Positions 1 through 14,000 of a DNA stretch of 64,000 bases are shown here, piece after piece (the stretch's first letter is position 1; every line of letters begins with the position of its first letter). Under the pieces are notes generated by a model, which saw nothing but the letters and a program-made list of their open reading frames with translations, was not told the origin of the DNA and ran no database searches. Location: contig NC_029529.1 in the NCBI RefSeq assembly GCF_001577835.2, forward strand, positions 11,481,380 through 11,545,379, written 5' to 3'. The DNA is from Coturnix japonica. Taxonomy: Eukaryota; Chordata; Aves; Galliformes; Phasianidae. The position numbers and the translations under genes are program-made.

Positions 1-521
1 TGCCCCATAACCCCATGCCCTTACATCACTGCACACCTGGGACTGTGCTGGGCAAGGCTTGGCCAAAGCAGCACTGCAGCCAGACAATTCAAAACAGCCA
101 CCACTGGGGTCACCACTGGGGCCAGTACAGCTCTCTGCCTTCCAGACAGGCCCATGGGAAGGTTTGTGCCTTCAATACACACCTACAAGTGGCCACAACC
201 CAAAGCTAAAGAGCCAACACCCCTTATTCCTCCACCTGTACATCCCCATGGGTTGCCACCTTGGCACTCACCGGTGGTCCCCATGTACGTGGAGTCCCCC
301 TGTGCCCCCTATATGGCTCAGCATCCCCTGCCTGCACTGTCCGTCTGTTTATCCCCTCCTCATGGAGTCCTGCTGCCACCCTCCTGTTCCTGCCTGCCCC
401 TCTGCCCCAGCCCTTGTTGCCTTCCCCGTGTGGATGCTGTGCCCAGGGCTGGCACCTTAAGGGACTGGGGGGCACTGGGAGGTGCCAGAGGTGGCTGTGA
501 GCCCGTGTGTGTGCTCAGCAG
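1..521 (+). other. Intron of the unidentified first gene
   Basis: This stretch precedes the only exon of the first gene that I can support. It ends in a splice acceptor (a pyrimidine-poor tract followed by ctcagcag) at 512-521. Open frames run through it but show no recognisable protein similarity and no donor/acceptor pairing, so I read it as intron. No repeat family was recognised. Confidence 0.55.
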
Positions 522-787
522 GCATGACGATGGAGGAGGTGAGGCAGTACGAGAGGGAAACCCAGGAGGCCACCAACGAGATCATCGGGTTGGTGACCCC
601 CACCATTTCGGTCAGCGAGGTGGGGCAGCCCACAGACACGCACTCGGCCCCTGCCAGTGCCCCCTCCACCCCACTCAGCGACGACGCCCCCGATTTCCTC
701 GCCCCCCCCAAAGCTCGGCCCCGCAAGAAATCAGCGCCGGAGACCCTGACACTGCCTGCACTGCGGGAACGTGCCAGCGCAGAGTGA
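522..787 (+). CDS. Last coding exon of an unidentified gene
   Basis: The acceptor at 520-521 is followed by an open frame of about 87 residues ending in TGA at 785-787. The translated tail starts MTMEEVRQYERETQEATNE, with a charged, probably helical stretch. It then becomes a low-complexity Ser/Thr/Pro/Ala-rich region and ends with a basic patch (PKARPRKKSAP) and ERASAE. That composition fits a disordered cytoplasmic C-terminus. I do not recognise the family and infer no function. The frame could also open at the internal ATG at 524, but the upstream acceptor and downstream poly(A) signal favour a terminal exon of a gene lying left of the window. It converges tail-to-tail with MSS51. The first coding base could be 519 or 522, because two AGs lie close together. 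Confidence 0.6.
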
Positions 788-1315
788 TGCTGCATTGCAC
801 CACCACAGCGTGCCACCTCCCTGGCCGGACTGTCCTCTCCTCCATGCCAGCCCTGCCCACCTCATCCCCTCCGACAGATGCTGACCCCAAGGGGGGACCT
901 GCCAGCTGGGTATGTGGGAGCCTTGTGGGGTTGCCAATACCCCTGAGCCGCTGCGGATGCCCAGGTGGGACATTGTCACCATTGCTGTGCTGGACCTGCT
1001 GGCTCACCGGGAGGGGACACTCACAGCATCAGGCCATGGTGGCATCCTGGCACCTGGTGCAGCCCCTTGAGTCTGAGCACCACGGCACTTAGGGAGTGAT
1101 GCTCGAGCAGCACCCTGCGAGGTAGGCACCAGAACAAGAAGGTGAGCATGGAAGTGACAGTGACAGCCCAGTGCCACCTCTTGGGTGCCAAGGGCCACCC
1201 CAGGCCCTGCAGCTGAGAGCTGTGTCAGTGCGAGGGGTGCCAGGGCAAGCTCAGAGCTGTGTTTTCTTTGGGAAAACATTGGCCTTTTTGGAAATAAAGC
1301 TGGAGACGTGGCGGC
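788..1315 (+). other. 3' UTR of the unidentified first gene
   Basis: About 0.5 kb of non-coding sequence runs from the TGA at 785-787 to a canonical AATAAA at 1293-1298, the expected 3' end being 10-30 bases later. It has no long conserved-looking frame. Its end abuts the 3' end of MSS51 on the other strand. Confidence 0.6.
1293..1298 (+). terminator. Polyadenylation signal AATAAA, first gene
   Basis: A canonical AATAAA hexamer lies 505 bases after the TGA of the first gene. It is 33 bases from the oppositely oriented MSS51 signal. Confidence 0.7.
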
Positions 1316-1331
1316 TGGCTCCTGGTGGTGG

Positions 1332-1337
1332 TTTATT
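1332..1337 (-). terminator. MSS51: Polyadenylation signal AATAAA, MSS51
   Basis: TTTATT on the plus strand reads AATAAA on the minus strand, 182 bases downstream of the MSS51 stop codon. It is the only canonical hexamer seen there. Cleavage 10-30 bases further would place the MSS51 mRNA end at about 1305-1320, overlapping the end of the convergent first gene. Confidence 0.7.
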
Positions 1338-1518
1338 GGGCCCTGCAGCACAGAGCTGTGCCTGCACTGTCCCCACACATAGCACACACTCTGGACACTT
1401 CAGCTGGGCTGGGAAAGGCAGCAGTGGGTTGGGGTTTATGGAGCAGAACAGGGAGGATTGAGCTGGGTCAGCTCAGCGATTCCTCCAGCTGCACAGATGG
1501 AAACAGCTCCCTTCCCTG

Positions 1519-3961
<2,443 letters not shown>

Positions 3962-4392
3962 TCAGCCCCACAAGGAGACCCTGCGGGTGTCCCAGCGGAG
4001 CAGGGAGGGCTGAGCCAAGGGAGGGCTGAGCTCAAATGTCAGCCCCAAGAAGGCCAGGCGTCCTGCGGGCATCTGATAGCACAGCTATTCTGGTCAGCGC
4101 CTCCCAGGGAAGGGGGCCAGGCGCCATGGCAGCAATGCAGGGGGGATGTGGGGAGGTGGGGGGGGGGCAGGCGGCCATCTTGTCCTGCCATCATGGCCAT
4201 GGGGGTCCACACCTCACAACAAGGGGCACTGAGAGGGGGGCTGGGTGCCTCCATTGGCCAACCACAGGTGAAGGTGAGTGAGTGGCAGGCACCATGGCTG
4301 CTGCTAGTGCAGGGAACGGGATGCAGGTCAGTGGGGGTGATGGGGACACACTGACACAGACCCCCATCCACACAGCAGCTTTCCACTGGCTG

Positions 4393-4464
4393 CCCACATC
4401 CAACATGGCGCCCACATCCAACATGGCGCCCACATCCAACATGGCGCCCACATCCAACATGGCG
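4393..4464 (+). promoter_or_regulatory. Four tandem 18-bp units, each with a YY1-like core
   Basis: Four head-to-tail copies of cccacatccaacatggcg are identical through 4393-4464. Each contains CAACATGGCG, close to the YY1 consensus AANATGGCG. Further ATGG-containing sequences lie upstream at about 4180-4205. The array sits just left of the CFAP70 exon 1 region, inside the shared promoter. The repeat is directly visible; YY1 binding is inferred. Confidence 0.75.
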
Positions 4465-4497
4465 CCGGGATTGACACCCGGCTCCCCAGCGCTAAGA

Positions 4498-4525
4498 TCT
4501 CGCGAAATCTGCCCATCTCGCGAGA
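4498..4525. promoter_or_regulatory. Paired TCTCGCGA / TCTCGCGAGA elements
   Basis: TCTCGCGA at 4498-4505 is followed by the full 10-bp palindrome TCTCGCGAGA at 4516-4525. This palindrome is a known core element of vertebrate CpG-island promoters, bidirectional ones included. Its position between two divergent genes supports a promoter role. Confidence 0.7.
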
Positions 4526-4533
4526 TAAACCGC

Positions 4534-4547
4534 GTTGCCGTGGTTGC
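4534..4547. promoter_or_regulatory. Partial RFX X-box
   Basis: GTTGCCGTGGTTGC matches one X-box half-site exactly (GTTGCC), then a 2-base spacer, then an imperfect second half (GGTTGC instead of GGCAAC). RFX factors drive many ciliary genes, and CFAP70 is one. This is a plausible but imperfect site. Confidence 0.4.
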
Positions 4548-4843
4548 GGGAAGCCAGGCTCGACACCGCCCGCCCCCTGAGGCAGTTGAGGCCGCGGGTT
4601 CGCGTCCCGCCGCCGCCCAGTTCGGCTCCCGGTGCTCACGTCGGTTCTTCGCCCGCTCCGCACCCCCGGGGCTCCTCCCGGCTCCTCGGGCTCTGCGGTA
4701 AGGGTGCTGGGTGTGGGGAGCTGCAGGCAGCCCGCACTGAGGCCTTAGGAAGGGTTGTGTTGCCCTTGGCCCTGCCACGGCCCACCTGTGGGCTGTAGGC
4801 CTGGGGCCTACATGAGTGATTCCTGGGTCACTTCTACATGGAG

Positions 4844-4918
4844 TTCCTCCTCCTCCTCCTCCTCTCCCTCCTCCTCCTCCTCCTCCTCCTCCTTCTCCTC
4901 CTTCTCCTTCTCCTCCTG
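4844..4918 (+). repeat. (TCC)n/(TTC)n pyrimidine microsatellite
   Basis: A nearly pure CCT/CTT trinucleotide tract of about 75 bases lies in the first intron of CFAP70. All pyrimidines are on the plus strand, which can favour triplex formation. Confidence 0.9.
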
Positions 4919-5089
4919 TAACACTCAGCCCTCCTGAAGCCACCTTTTTGCAGTGTTGACAGCCCCAGATAACGCTGCAAACTCGTTGTGATCCTTTGGG
5001 AACGGTCCCCTCTGAAGGGTGGGTGAACCTTCTTGATCTGCATGGAAGGAGAAATCCTATGTTTGTCTCATTCTTTATCCCATAGAGCC

Positions 5090-8000
5090 ATGGAGGTCCC
5101 CAAGGAGTCCAGTCCTCATGATACATCTGCTCACAGCGAGTCGCAGCCGTTACAGAGCAACGTGGTACAGATCACCGTGGTGAAGGGCCAGGACCTGGTA
5201 AAGCTCTTGTGGATGTGTCCCAGCTGGTTTAGTCAATGGGAGCTGAGAAGGACCTGGGGGTCCTGGTGGATTCAAAGTGTAATGTGAGCAAGCAGGGTGC
5301 TCTTGTAGCTTGGAAAGCAAATGGTGTTCTGGGCTTGGTCAGAAGAGGGGTGGCCAGCAGGGACATGGAGGTGGTTGTCCCTCTCTGCTCTACTCTTGTG
5401 AGGCCCCATCTGGAGTACTGCAAGCAGGTTTGGGGCCCTCAGTGCAAGAGAGACATGGAGCTGCTGGAGAGGGTCCAGAGGAGGCCACAAAAATATCAGA
5501 GGGCTGGAGTACCCCCCCTACAAAGACAGGCCAAGGGAGCTGGGCTTGTTCAGCATGGAGAAAAGAAGGCTGCAGGGTGACCTCAGTGCAGCCTGCCAGT
5601 ATCTAAAGGGAGCCTCCAAACAGGAGGGGAGCCAACTCTTCGAAAGGATAGATAACAGCAGGACAAGGGAAAAGGTTTTAAGTTGAAGGAGGGAAGATTT
5701 AGGTTGGATATCAGGGGGAAGTTGTTTATTCTGAGAGTGGTGAGGTGCTGGAACAGTTGCCCAGAGAGATTGTGGATGCCCCGGCTATGGCTAAAGGGGA
5801 GAGGCTTCCAAATGTACAATAATAACAATAATATGGAAAAGGTCCAACTGTGTGAAACACAGAATCTGTTTAATTAGAGTTGTAGAGAAGAATGAGAGGA
5901 GAATAAGATAATTAATGGGAAAGGTTAATTGGATTCTTCTGTTTAGCCTTTCACATAATGCATGCTCATGGAGCCAGTAAGCACGATGGGAAATTAAAAT
6001 CAAGTGAATGAAGTCTCTTTTTGTGCAAAAGCCAATATGGAACTAATTAACCCAGTGACATGGAGAGCAGGAGCTCAGGGCCCGGAATGGTCCCTGCATG
6101 CAGTGGGGGGGTGGTCAGTCTTCTCTGAATGGAAAAGGGAACTGTGTTTATCCTGAGGGGAGCTCCTCCTGTAGCCGATGTCTCATCACATCCTCACCCT
6201 GAAGTGGATGTGCCCGCAGGTCAGGGCTGCCTGGGTGTGTGGCTGCAAGGTGCTGTGCTGTCACCATGCCTGTTCACCCGTGTTTGTGGCCTTTTGTGGA
6301 GATGTGTTATAACTTTGACCTCTTTGTCTCTGTGTAAAGCTGGCCTAGCAGCACGTTCCAGAGCTCCCCAAAGAGCTTGCTGGAGCCCTGGCTTGATTTC
6401 AGGGCTTGCTGCAGCTATGTGATACACACGAGTGTCCTGTGAGCTCAGCCATGCAGCTCAGAGACAACCTTCTTAGAACACAACAAAAATCCCAGCTTTC
6501 TTGGAAGTGCTGTATCAATGGGATATTTTTGGATATGCTTTAGATATGGCTTTCATCCCCTTTTTAATCCCTGAGGCATCACAGCGTGGCGGACCAGGAA
6601 ATGTCCTTCCTAAAGACAGGTCTCAGCACAGCTGTGCTCTGTGCCTCTTCCCCATTCTTGCAGTGGAACAGCCAGAAGGTTTCACCAATGTGCTCTGTCC
6701 AGGTTGGAGAGCTAAAGCCCCCTCCTGGAGGTGTCTTTGTTTTATTGCAAACCATCTGCTTAGTCTGTTATCTGTCTGTGTTTCACAGAAAAGTCTCAAA
6801 AGTGACACCTCAATGACGATGGTTCATGTGGAGTTCAATGGGGTGATCCTGGGAGACTCCTCCAAGACTGAAGTCACACCAAATGGGGTGGCAAACTATA
6901 ACTTCACGGCCAGCTTTGAATACAGCCCCGATGGGCCCAACTCTTGGGTCGACATTGCACAAAAACCTGCACTCTGTAAGTACCTGATGCAGAGTGTCAC
7001 TCCTTGGAGGGGTGGAGGTGGTGCTGTCAGCTGCTGCACTCTGCCTTCTTGCTGAAGGAGTCACATGTTCAAGAATAGCACTTAAGCAGCAGCAGTGGGG
7101 GAATCTCAGCCCTTCTGTTCTCCTCTGTGCCAGCTGGAAGAATCCCCTTTCATGTTGGCTTGGCCCTTTGGCTTCACTGTTCTTGTCAGCCATGTGAGGT
7201 GATACAGGAGCATGTGCTGGAGCTGACGCAGACCCTTTGCAGCCCCTGCCAGAGCTTGCTGCTCCAAACTTCTCTGAAGCTGAGAAACACTGCCAGCTCC
7301 TGTCTTATTTTTCTCTATAGTGACAGTGATAGAAGTGTTGCAAAAGGACAAGAAACAGAAGGAGGAGAAGACCGTGCCACTTGGCCAAGCTGTGTTGGAC
7401 CTTCTACCTCTGCTGCAAGGTACAACATGGACTTCCACAGCCACTTCCTGTTCCCTGGTATTAGTGATCTTTGCTCATGGACTCCTCATCGTAAATAACC
7501 TCCTCCTGATGAAAATGGACTTCTTAGTCTTTAGAAAGCTGGGGCCAAAGGGGAGAGGGGATGGCAGCAGCAGTTCAGCTTTAGGAGTTGTAGCAGCACA
7601 ACTTAAAGGCTGAAGTTTTCTGCAGAGGGTTGCACTGTAAGCTTTCCTCCTTGCTGGTTCTTCTCAGGACAGTGCTCGTTTACAGTCTTGGCTCCTTTGT
7701 ATGCAGTGTCTACATCTCCATCAGAAAGCCTTCACCTGGAGGCCAAGGTATGTGGAATTTGGAACTGTTCCTTCGCTCATTCGGCTCTCTGCTGCTTTTT
7801 AATGGGGCAGACGAGCATTACTCAGCCACCTAGCTCGTCACAGATATATTACAGCCCTATATATTAAAAGCTTGGAGGCTTTTCGTACTCCCATTGACGT
7901 CTGTTCCAAGGTGCTTATGATAGGTGAGGTCGTGCTAGGAAATGCTAATGAGTGCAGCTACCAAATTGCCTTGGGAAAAAATATTCAAGATAGAAATCGT

Positions 8001-11000
8001 AGTGAAAAATCAGAAAAAGGGAAAGGCAGGATTACCTGCCCAACTTCATTAGTCTTCCTTTCTATGAATAAAATGTCTCACAGTCTATTATTGCACAACC
8101 TCCGACTGCCTTTCCTGCAAGGCCCTCATACATTCAGCAGATTGAAAAGTACCCAGTGAATAAAACAGGGTATGAAGTAAGAGACTGGAAAAATGTCTAA
8201 CTTTGCTCCTGAGTCTTCGTCTGCTTAGCACCGTGAGTGAAGAAGGTGGATAGGTATTGCATTCACACTCCTGTATTTAAATGATATAATAAGCAAGGCA
8301 TGGGGCCACCCATGAGGGAGGAAAGATGATAAATGCTGAACAGCTGGCTTTTCATTGTGCAGCACCCATCCAGGGTCGGGCAGGTAGCTAATGACTGTAC
8401 ACAGTACATGGAGATAGGACAGAGCTGTAAGTGCAACTGTAGCTTTCACATGCTCTGAATCACAAGCATTGTTTTCTATCCCTGGTGTTCTTTTTCCTGT
8501 CAGAGATCCTGACTATATGTGTGCTGTGCCTTCTGTAGGCTCTGAGGCAAATGTGCCAATATCACAATTTGGACATAGGAAAGATTGACCATGAAATTCC
8601 TTTCTTGTGCCTGTTTCCTTTAACATCTGAAGTGAGGAATAAGATAACGTTCTATGTTCTAGCCTTGGGTTTCTGCTTGCTTCTCCCACAAGAGCAGAGA
8701 ATTCTAACTGTCCAGTTATTAGCTGTTTTTTAAATCATTTTCCCCTGCAGTGTTCTCTTGAAGTGTCTGTGTGCACCAAAAAGCCCCTCCTTTCTGCAAG
8801 TCAGCTTTCAGATGGGAGCTTCATGAGTGTCACGCTGGAGGCAGCTTATTCTGTCCCCGAAGCATTTGTTCCCACTGAACCACCGCAAAACTACATGGCT
8901 TGCTTGCAAGTACCAGCAGTTGGGAAGGTGAGTTTGGGTCCTGGCACAGCGAGGTGGGTCCCCCATCATGGAACAAGTGAGCAGACCCGTGGGGCTACAG
9001 CCCTGGTGTTTCTTTAACATGGATAAAGAACTGCATGGCAAAATTTGGGTTGAAACTGGCAGGTTTTTTTCCATGCCGTGATTTTTTTTCTCCCTTCTTT
9101 GTATGCATGTGGTGGAGTGTGTTCTTCAAGCCAGGCCCCTGCACTGCTTCCATGCTTTGTTAAGCACAGCTCGGAGCAGCTGACACTTGCTCTTGCTCAT
9201 GTTGGAGGCAGAAGTCCTTTCATTCTTGTGTCTCTTTAGAAAGAAGTCCCTTTGCTCTTCATGAATGGCATCCTGAAGCTTCATGGTGACAAAGAACCAT
9301 TACCCCGACCTAAAAAATGGTCTCTTGCTAATGTCACGGCCCCTGGTGCTCTGAACATACCCAACTCCTTCATTCTTGGTGGTCCCTATGAGGATGAGGA
9401 TGGAGAGCTCAACAAGGCAGAGGTGAGGAAGGGCTGACAGTGTTCTGGATGGAAGAGAACCATCAGGCCTCCCTGAAGGCACTGATGAAGACACTGAGAG
9501 ACTCATTTCAGGAGGGTTGGGGGGAAGGTGGGTGGTCAGCTCTGTGTGCAGTGTCTGGGAGTGGAGATGGTTCTGCAAGCCAGCAGGGCAGGCATGCTGG
9601 CTTACCACAGGCATGCTAACACTCTGCAGGAGGGCTCCCAGGAGTGCATGTGGCAAGTCTAGTCGTCACTCCTGAGCTGCTGGGCTGAGGCTTTGTATTG
9701 CCTCTTTGTGAGCCAAGCTCCTAGTACTGTGGCTGCTCACTTACTCTGCTGGGGTATCCCATGTTGGGTGAGTGGGACACCTCTCTGAGTCATGTTCTAT
9801 CCCAGGGAACATTTTAGGGAGGTGATTTGGGGGTGATGCAGGCTGTGGGACTTGCTCTCCTGGCAATACACTCCTCCTGACCATATATTACATCTCTCAG
9901 GACAGGGAGTTTAGGATCCAGGCAGAAAGCACAAAGAGAATCGTGTGGGACACGGAACGACGCTGTTACCTTGATCCTGCTGCAGTACTCATGTAAGGGG
10001 CACAAGAACCTCCCAGCACTGAGTGATGAGAGAAACTGCTTGAGAATGCACTTAATTGACCTGTCTTGGGTGGTGAGAAGCAATGCACAAACTTTCTTAG
10101 ACCTCTTATGTGGCCGTACATCTCCTATGCTGTCTGTATGTCTTGGGCATCACTGAGAAAATGAAGAACTTCCTTGGGTCTTGTATGCTGTCTGCTGGCT
10201 GAAGGTGCTAGTGTTAGCAAGAGAGCACTTTAACTGCATTTAATTGCTGGCAGCAACTTAGCTCTGCATCGGTGGGAGAAGATGAATTGGCTGTATTTGC
10301 TGTCTTCAGGCTGTAAATGCTCTCTTTTGCTGCCAGCAGTTGGAGCTGGTTACTGTTCCTTCTGCAGTGCAAACACTTAATGACGGCTGTGTTCCCTCCC
10401 ATGACCTCTTCACCACTGTCACCTGAAGGCTTGAAGGAAGGGGGGGGGGGCAGCCATGGTGAACCCACACAGCTTTCCTCTTAGCTGCTAATTGAGTTTG
10501 GTTGAATTCCCAGTATATTAAAATCCTTTTGCTCTACATGGGCACTCTTCCACTTGCTTTTTTATTGGATAAACAGAACTTTTAATAGCTCCAGAAATGT
10601 TCAAGATCAGGATAGGCATCGCACTTCTCGTTGACTCTTGCAACGTTCTTGGCCTCAGCTTCACCACGGCTGTGTGCTTCACAGCCAAGGAATTTCTCAT
10701 GTGGAAATATTCCTTTCTATCTGCTGGAGTTTTGTTCCCCTTCCCACCACATACATACATACATACTCCTCAGCCTGGGATCCGCTTTGGATTTATACCA
10801 ACATTAATCATATTTCGTTTTCTTCTTTTTTTTTGCTTCAATTCTGATGTAAACAGGAGAGAGAAACCGTATGTGTGTTGCTCTTGCAATCCTTTTATAG
10901 CTGGTGGTGCCATAAATGTATGTAGTGGTGGATGGAATGGAACATGTCCCAAAAGCTCTTGTTTCAATGGTGCAAGGCTGGTTGCTGTGCCATGGGAGTG

Positions 11001-14000
11001 GGGTGGTGTAAAGCCAGGTGGAGGGATATGAGGCCACTGGGACAGAAGGGAGGGCAGCGTGGCTAACTGGGGAGATCCTGAGCTCTGCAAGTTCTCAATG
11101 CCTTCCTCTGTATTCAGCCTGAAGAAGCGAATCGCAGAGTGCCAGTACTGGCCAGTGGAGGTCTGCAGGATGCCATTGACCCCATCCAGCAAAGGGAAAA
11201 CCAGCAAAGCTGACAAGGTAAAAGTGGGGAGGGACATGTTGCCATGGCTTGTGGAGCAGCATTTTGTCATTGAGCACTTTTTTCCACGCCTTTGTTACAC
11301 CAAAACCAGCAGTGAACCAGCCAAAGCAAGTCAGAGGGCTGGAGGCTTTGTGAAGGGTTTAATCAGCCTCATAGAGCTGCTAAATAAACAAAGGAGGGTG
11401 AGATTTTGTTTCCTAAAAGCTTCCAGGCGTGTAGCTTGGTGGAAAAGGGCAGGGAGGGGGCACTTCTGGAGAAGTGAAGTAATTCATGAAGCTTATCTTC
11501 AGCCAATGTTGTTTTGGTTTTGTTTTCTTGCACATGAAGAAATTCATGCCTGCTTTCTGTGGGTGTAAATAAGCTTTGCTTTCGCACCTCAACTTAAGTG
11601 ACATAGCAGAGAAAGAGCTCCTTTGCTAATGGTTCTGCTCCCGACAGCTGGTTCTGTGACAGTCTCTAATATGTTCCAGGGCAAAGTTGGTCTAAATCTC
11701 ATTTGTCGCCCAGTGGTGCCAGGATTGTGACTGAGATACTTCACCTTACCCTGACTGGTCTTCTGCTGGCCTAGGCACTCAGGCTTCTGTAGCTGCTTGA
11801 CTTGTGTCAAACCTGAGATGCTCACAGCTCCGATAGGGTCATTTGGATTCCTAACCAGGTGGCTAGTAATTTGGCAGCCGGATCAGGATAAGACTGTACT
11901 GAGGAGTGGCACAGTGTGGGCATTGGGGAGAACGGCTGCCCTGCTGGGGTTGGAATAAAATTGATATTCTACATATCGAATGACTCCAGTGTTTTTGTCT
12001 GGATTGCCGTGGCTGTGTGCCAGTGACAGAGCCCCTGGCTTGTCAGGTGCTTCGCTTTGCTGCGTGGCCTTTTCTTAATGGGATCGGTGACCTTGTTTCC
12101 TTAAGAGAATAACAGTCTGTTCGGTATCTCAGTGCCTTGATCTGTGTTTCCAGGGAGATGAGGACAAGCAGATTTTCTTCCATGGTGTGGCATATGTCAA
12201 CATGATGCCTTTGCTGTGTCCTGGCGTGAAGCGGATCCGAGGTGCTTTTCGTGTCTTTGCCTACCAGGACAGCGAGGTGCTCGAGAAGGTGAGAGCTGGT
12301 GGAACAGCCAGGCTCTGTGCCACCTCTGCAGCTGCTTGTGCAGGGTGGGTGCAGGCAGGGTGAGCAGTGTGGTGTTTGGGAGCAGGAAGAATGGGCAGAA
12401 CAGTGCTCAAAGGCCAGATCTGAGAGCTCACTGCTCTTCTGGAGCTGGAGAGCAATGATAGGAGCTGCTAAGCGCAGCCTTCTCAAAGGCAGGTGATTGT
12501 TGGGTGTGGGTGAGCAGGTTTAGGGGCTGGGGGAGGCTCTGGATCTCAGTGCACTCCCTTCTCTGTCAGCAGCTGAGTAAGTAGAGCTGTGAGATTGCTT
12601 CTCACTCCCCACTCAGGAGCGCAGACAAATAAACTGCTTTGCTGGGAAGAGCAAACAGTGGCTCTAAAAGGATAGCGTTACCCCAGGCAACAACCAGAAA
12701 AGCTGTCACTGGAGCTCTTTCAGCTGTAGCTCGTGGAGGTTTATTTGTCTTTCTCTTCCCCCCCCTCTCCTTGTTACTAAAAGTGACAGTTACGTCTCCG
12801 TTTTCCCACAGTACTCCTGAAACAGACCTGAGCTTGTTTCAGGAGGGCAGATGCACAGCTTGCTTTCACTGCCCACGTTCCCTTAGTGCTGCAGCCCATG
12901 CTGTGGGAGCTGGGGGAACTACAGCCCATCTCAGTGCCTACCTGCTGCTGCTGGGGGAAAAAGCAGGACATACCACATGGCTGAGTCCTTGCTGACCCAA
13001 CTCCTTTAGTGCTGACAGCTGGGAGCCCTGCCTTGGTGCTCACACAGTGTGTAAACAGGCAGAGTGAAAAACCTGGTCCCAGCAAGTCGCAGGTGTGTCA
13101 GGGGAAACTGCTCTGCTTGGGAAAGAGGGCTGGGAGCTGAGTCACCCCAGGGCAGGCAGCAGCACCTAAAACACAATGCAGGGTGCAGCTGGGGAGGGCA
13201 GCCACTGCTTCTAGCAGTTCACATCACCAGGCAAGTCCATGCCTGTGAGGCACATCAAGAATTGTGTTCGTGCAAGAACCCAGGGACAGTGCCCAGGTGA
13301 AACTGCAGCCTTTGAGCAAGGAGGCTCCAGTGAGGCTTTCTCAGGCAGCTCTTTTCTCAGCAGTCAGACCTGAGGTTGTACAGCTGTGTGGTATCAGAGC
13401 TGGCCTTGAGCACAGCAGCTAACTGCCTGTGGGGAAAGGATGAGGTTGCAGAGCTGCTTAATGTATTTAGACTCTGTGTTCTGTGATGCGAAAGGTTAAG
13501 GTAAAGGAATGCCTTGTCCTTCAGTTTCCTCACTTTTGTCTTTTCTTTCCACCCTCTACCCCCTTCAGACTAAAAGACAGCAGAGTGTTCTGCGGGATCT
13601 CCGTCCTCAGATCAGTCTGATTAAAGAAGGATCAGGGACCCCAGGAACCAATTCATCTCTTTCCAGAGCTGTTCCCAGCAAGGCCCAGAAGGAAGATAAG
13701 GAGAAGGTAACCAGAGAACATGAATTAAGCAGAAGGGTGAGGTCTAGAGACGCATATTGCAGCACACTTGGACCTTTTCTACATCAGAGGTAGTCAGAAT
13801 CAGGGATGGATGCTGCATTGCTTTAGCCAGCTGAGGGATGCTTATCACCTTGAAATTCTAGTAAATGCTATCTGAACAAATGTATCACATCCTCACTTGA
13901 TGAGGGCGTGAGTTTTGGATCTGAAATCGAGATGTCTTTTCCTGCTTTCCAACAGATGTCCAACTTAACAAAAACGCAGTTGTCAGATCTTGCTGAAGAT

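Noticed and set aside
4191-5126. Minus-strand open frame of 311 codons with poly-Gly and poly-Glu/Gly
   Set aside because: It crosses the divergent promoter, the tandem 18-bp array and the (TCC)n microsatellite. Its low-complexity stretches come from these repeats.
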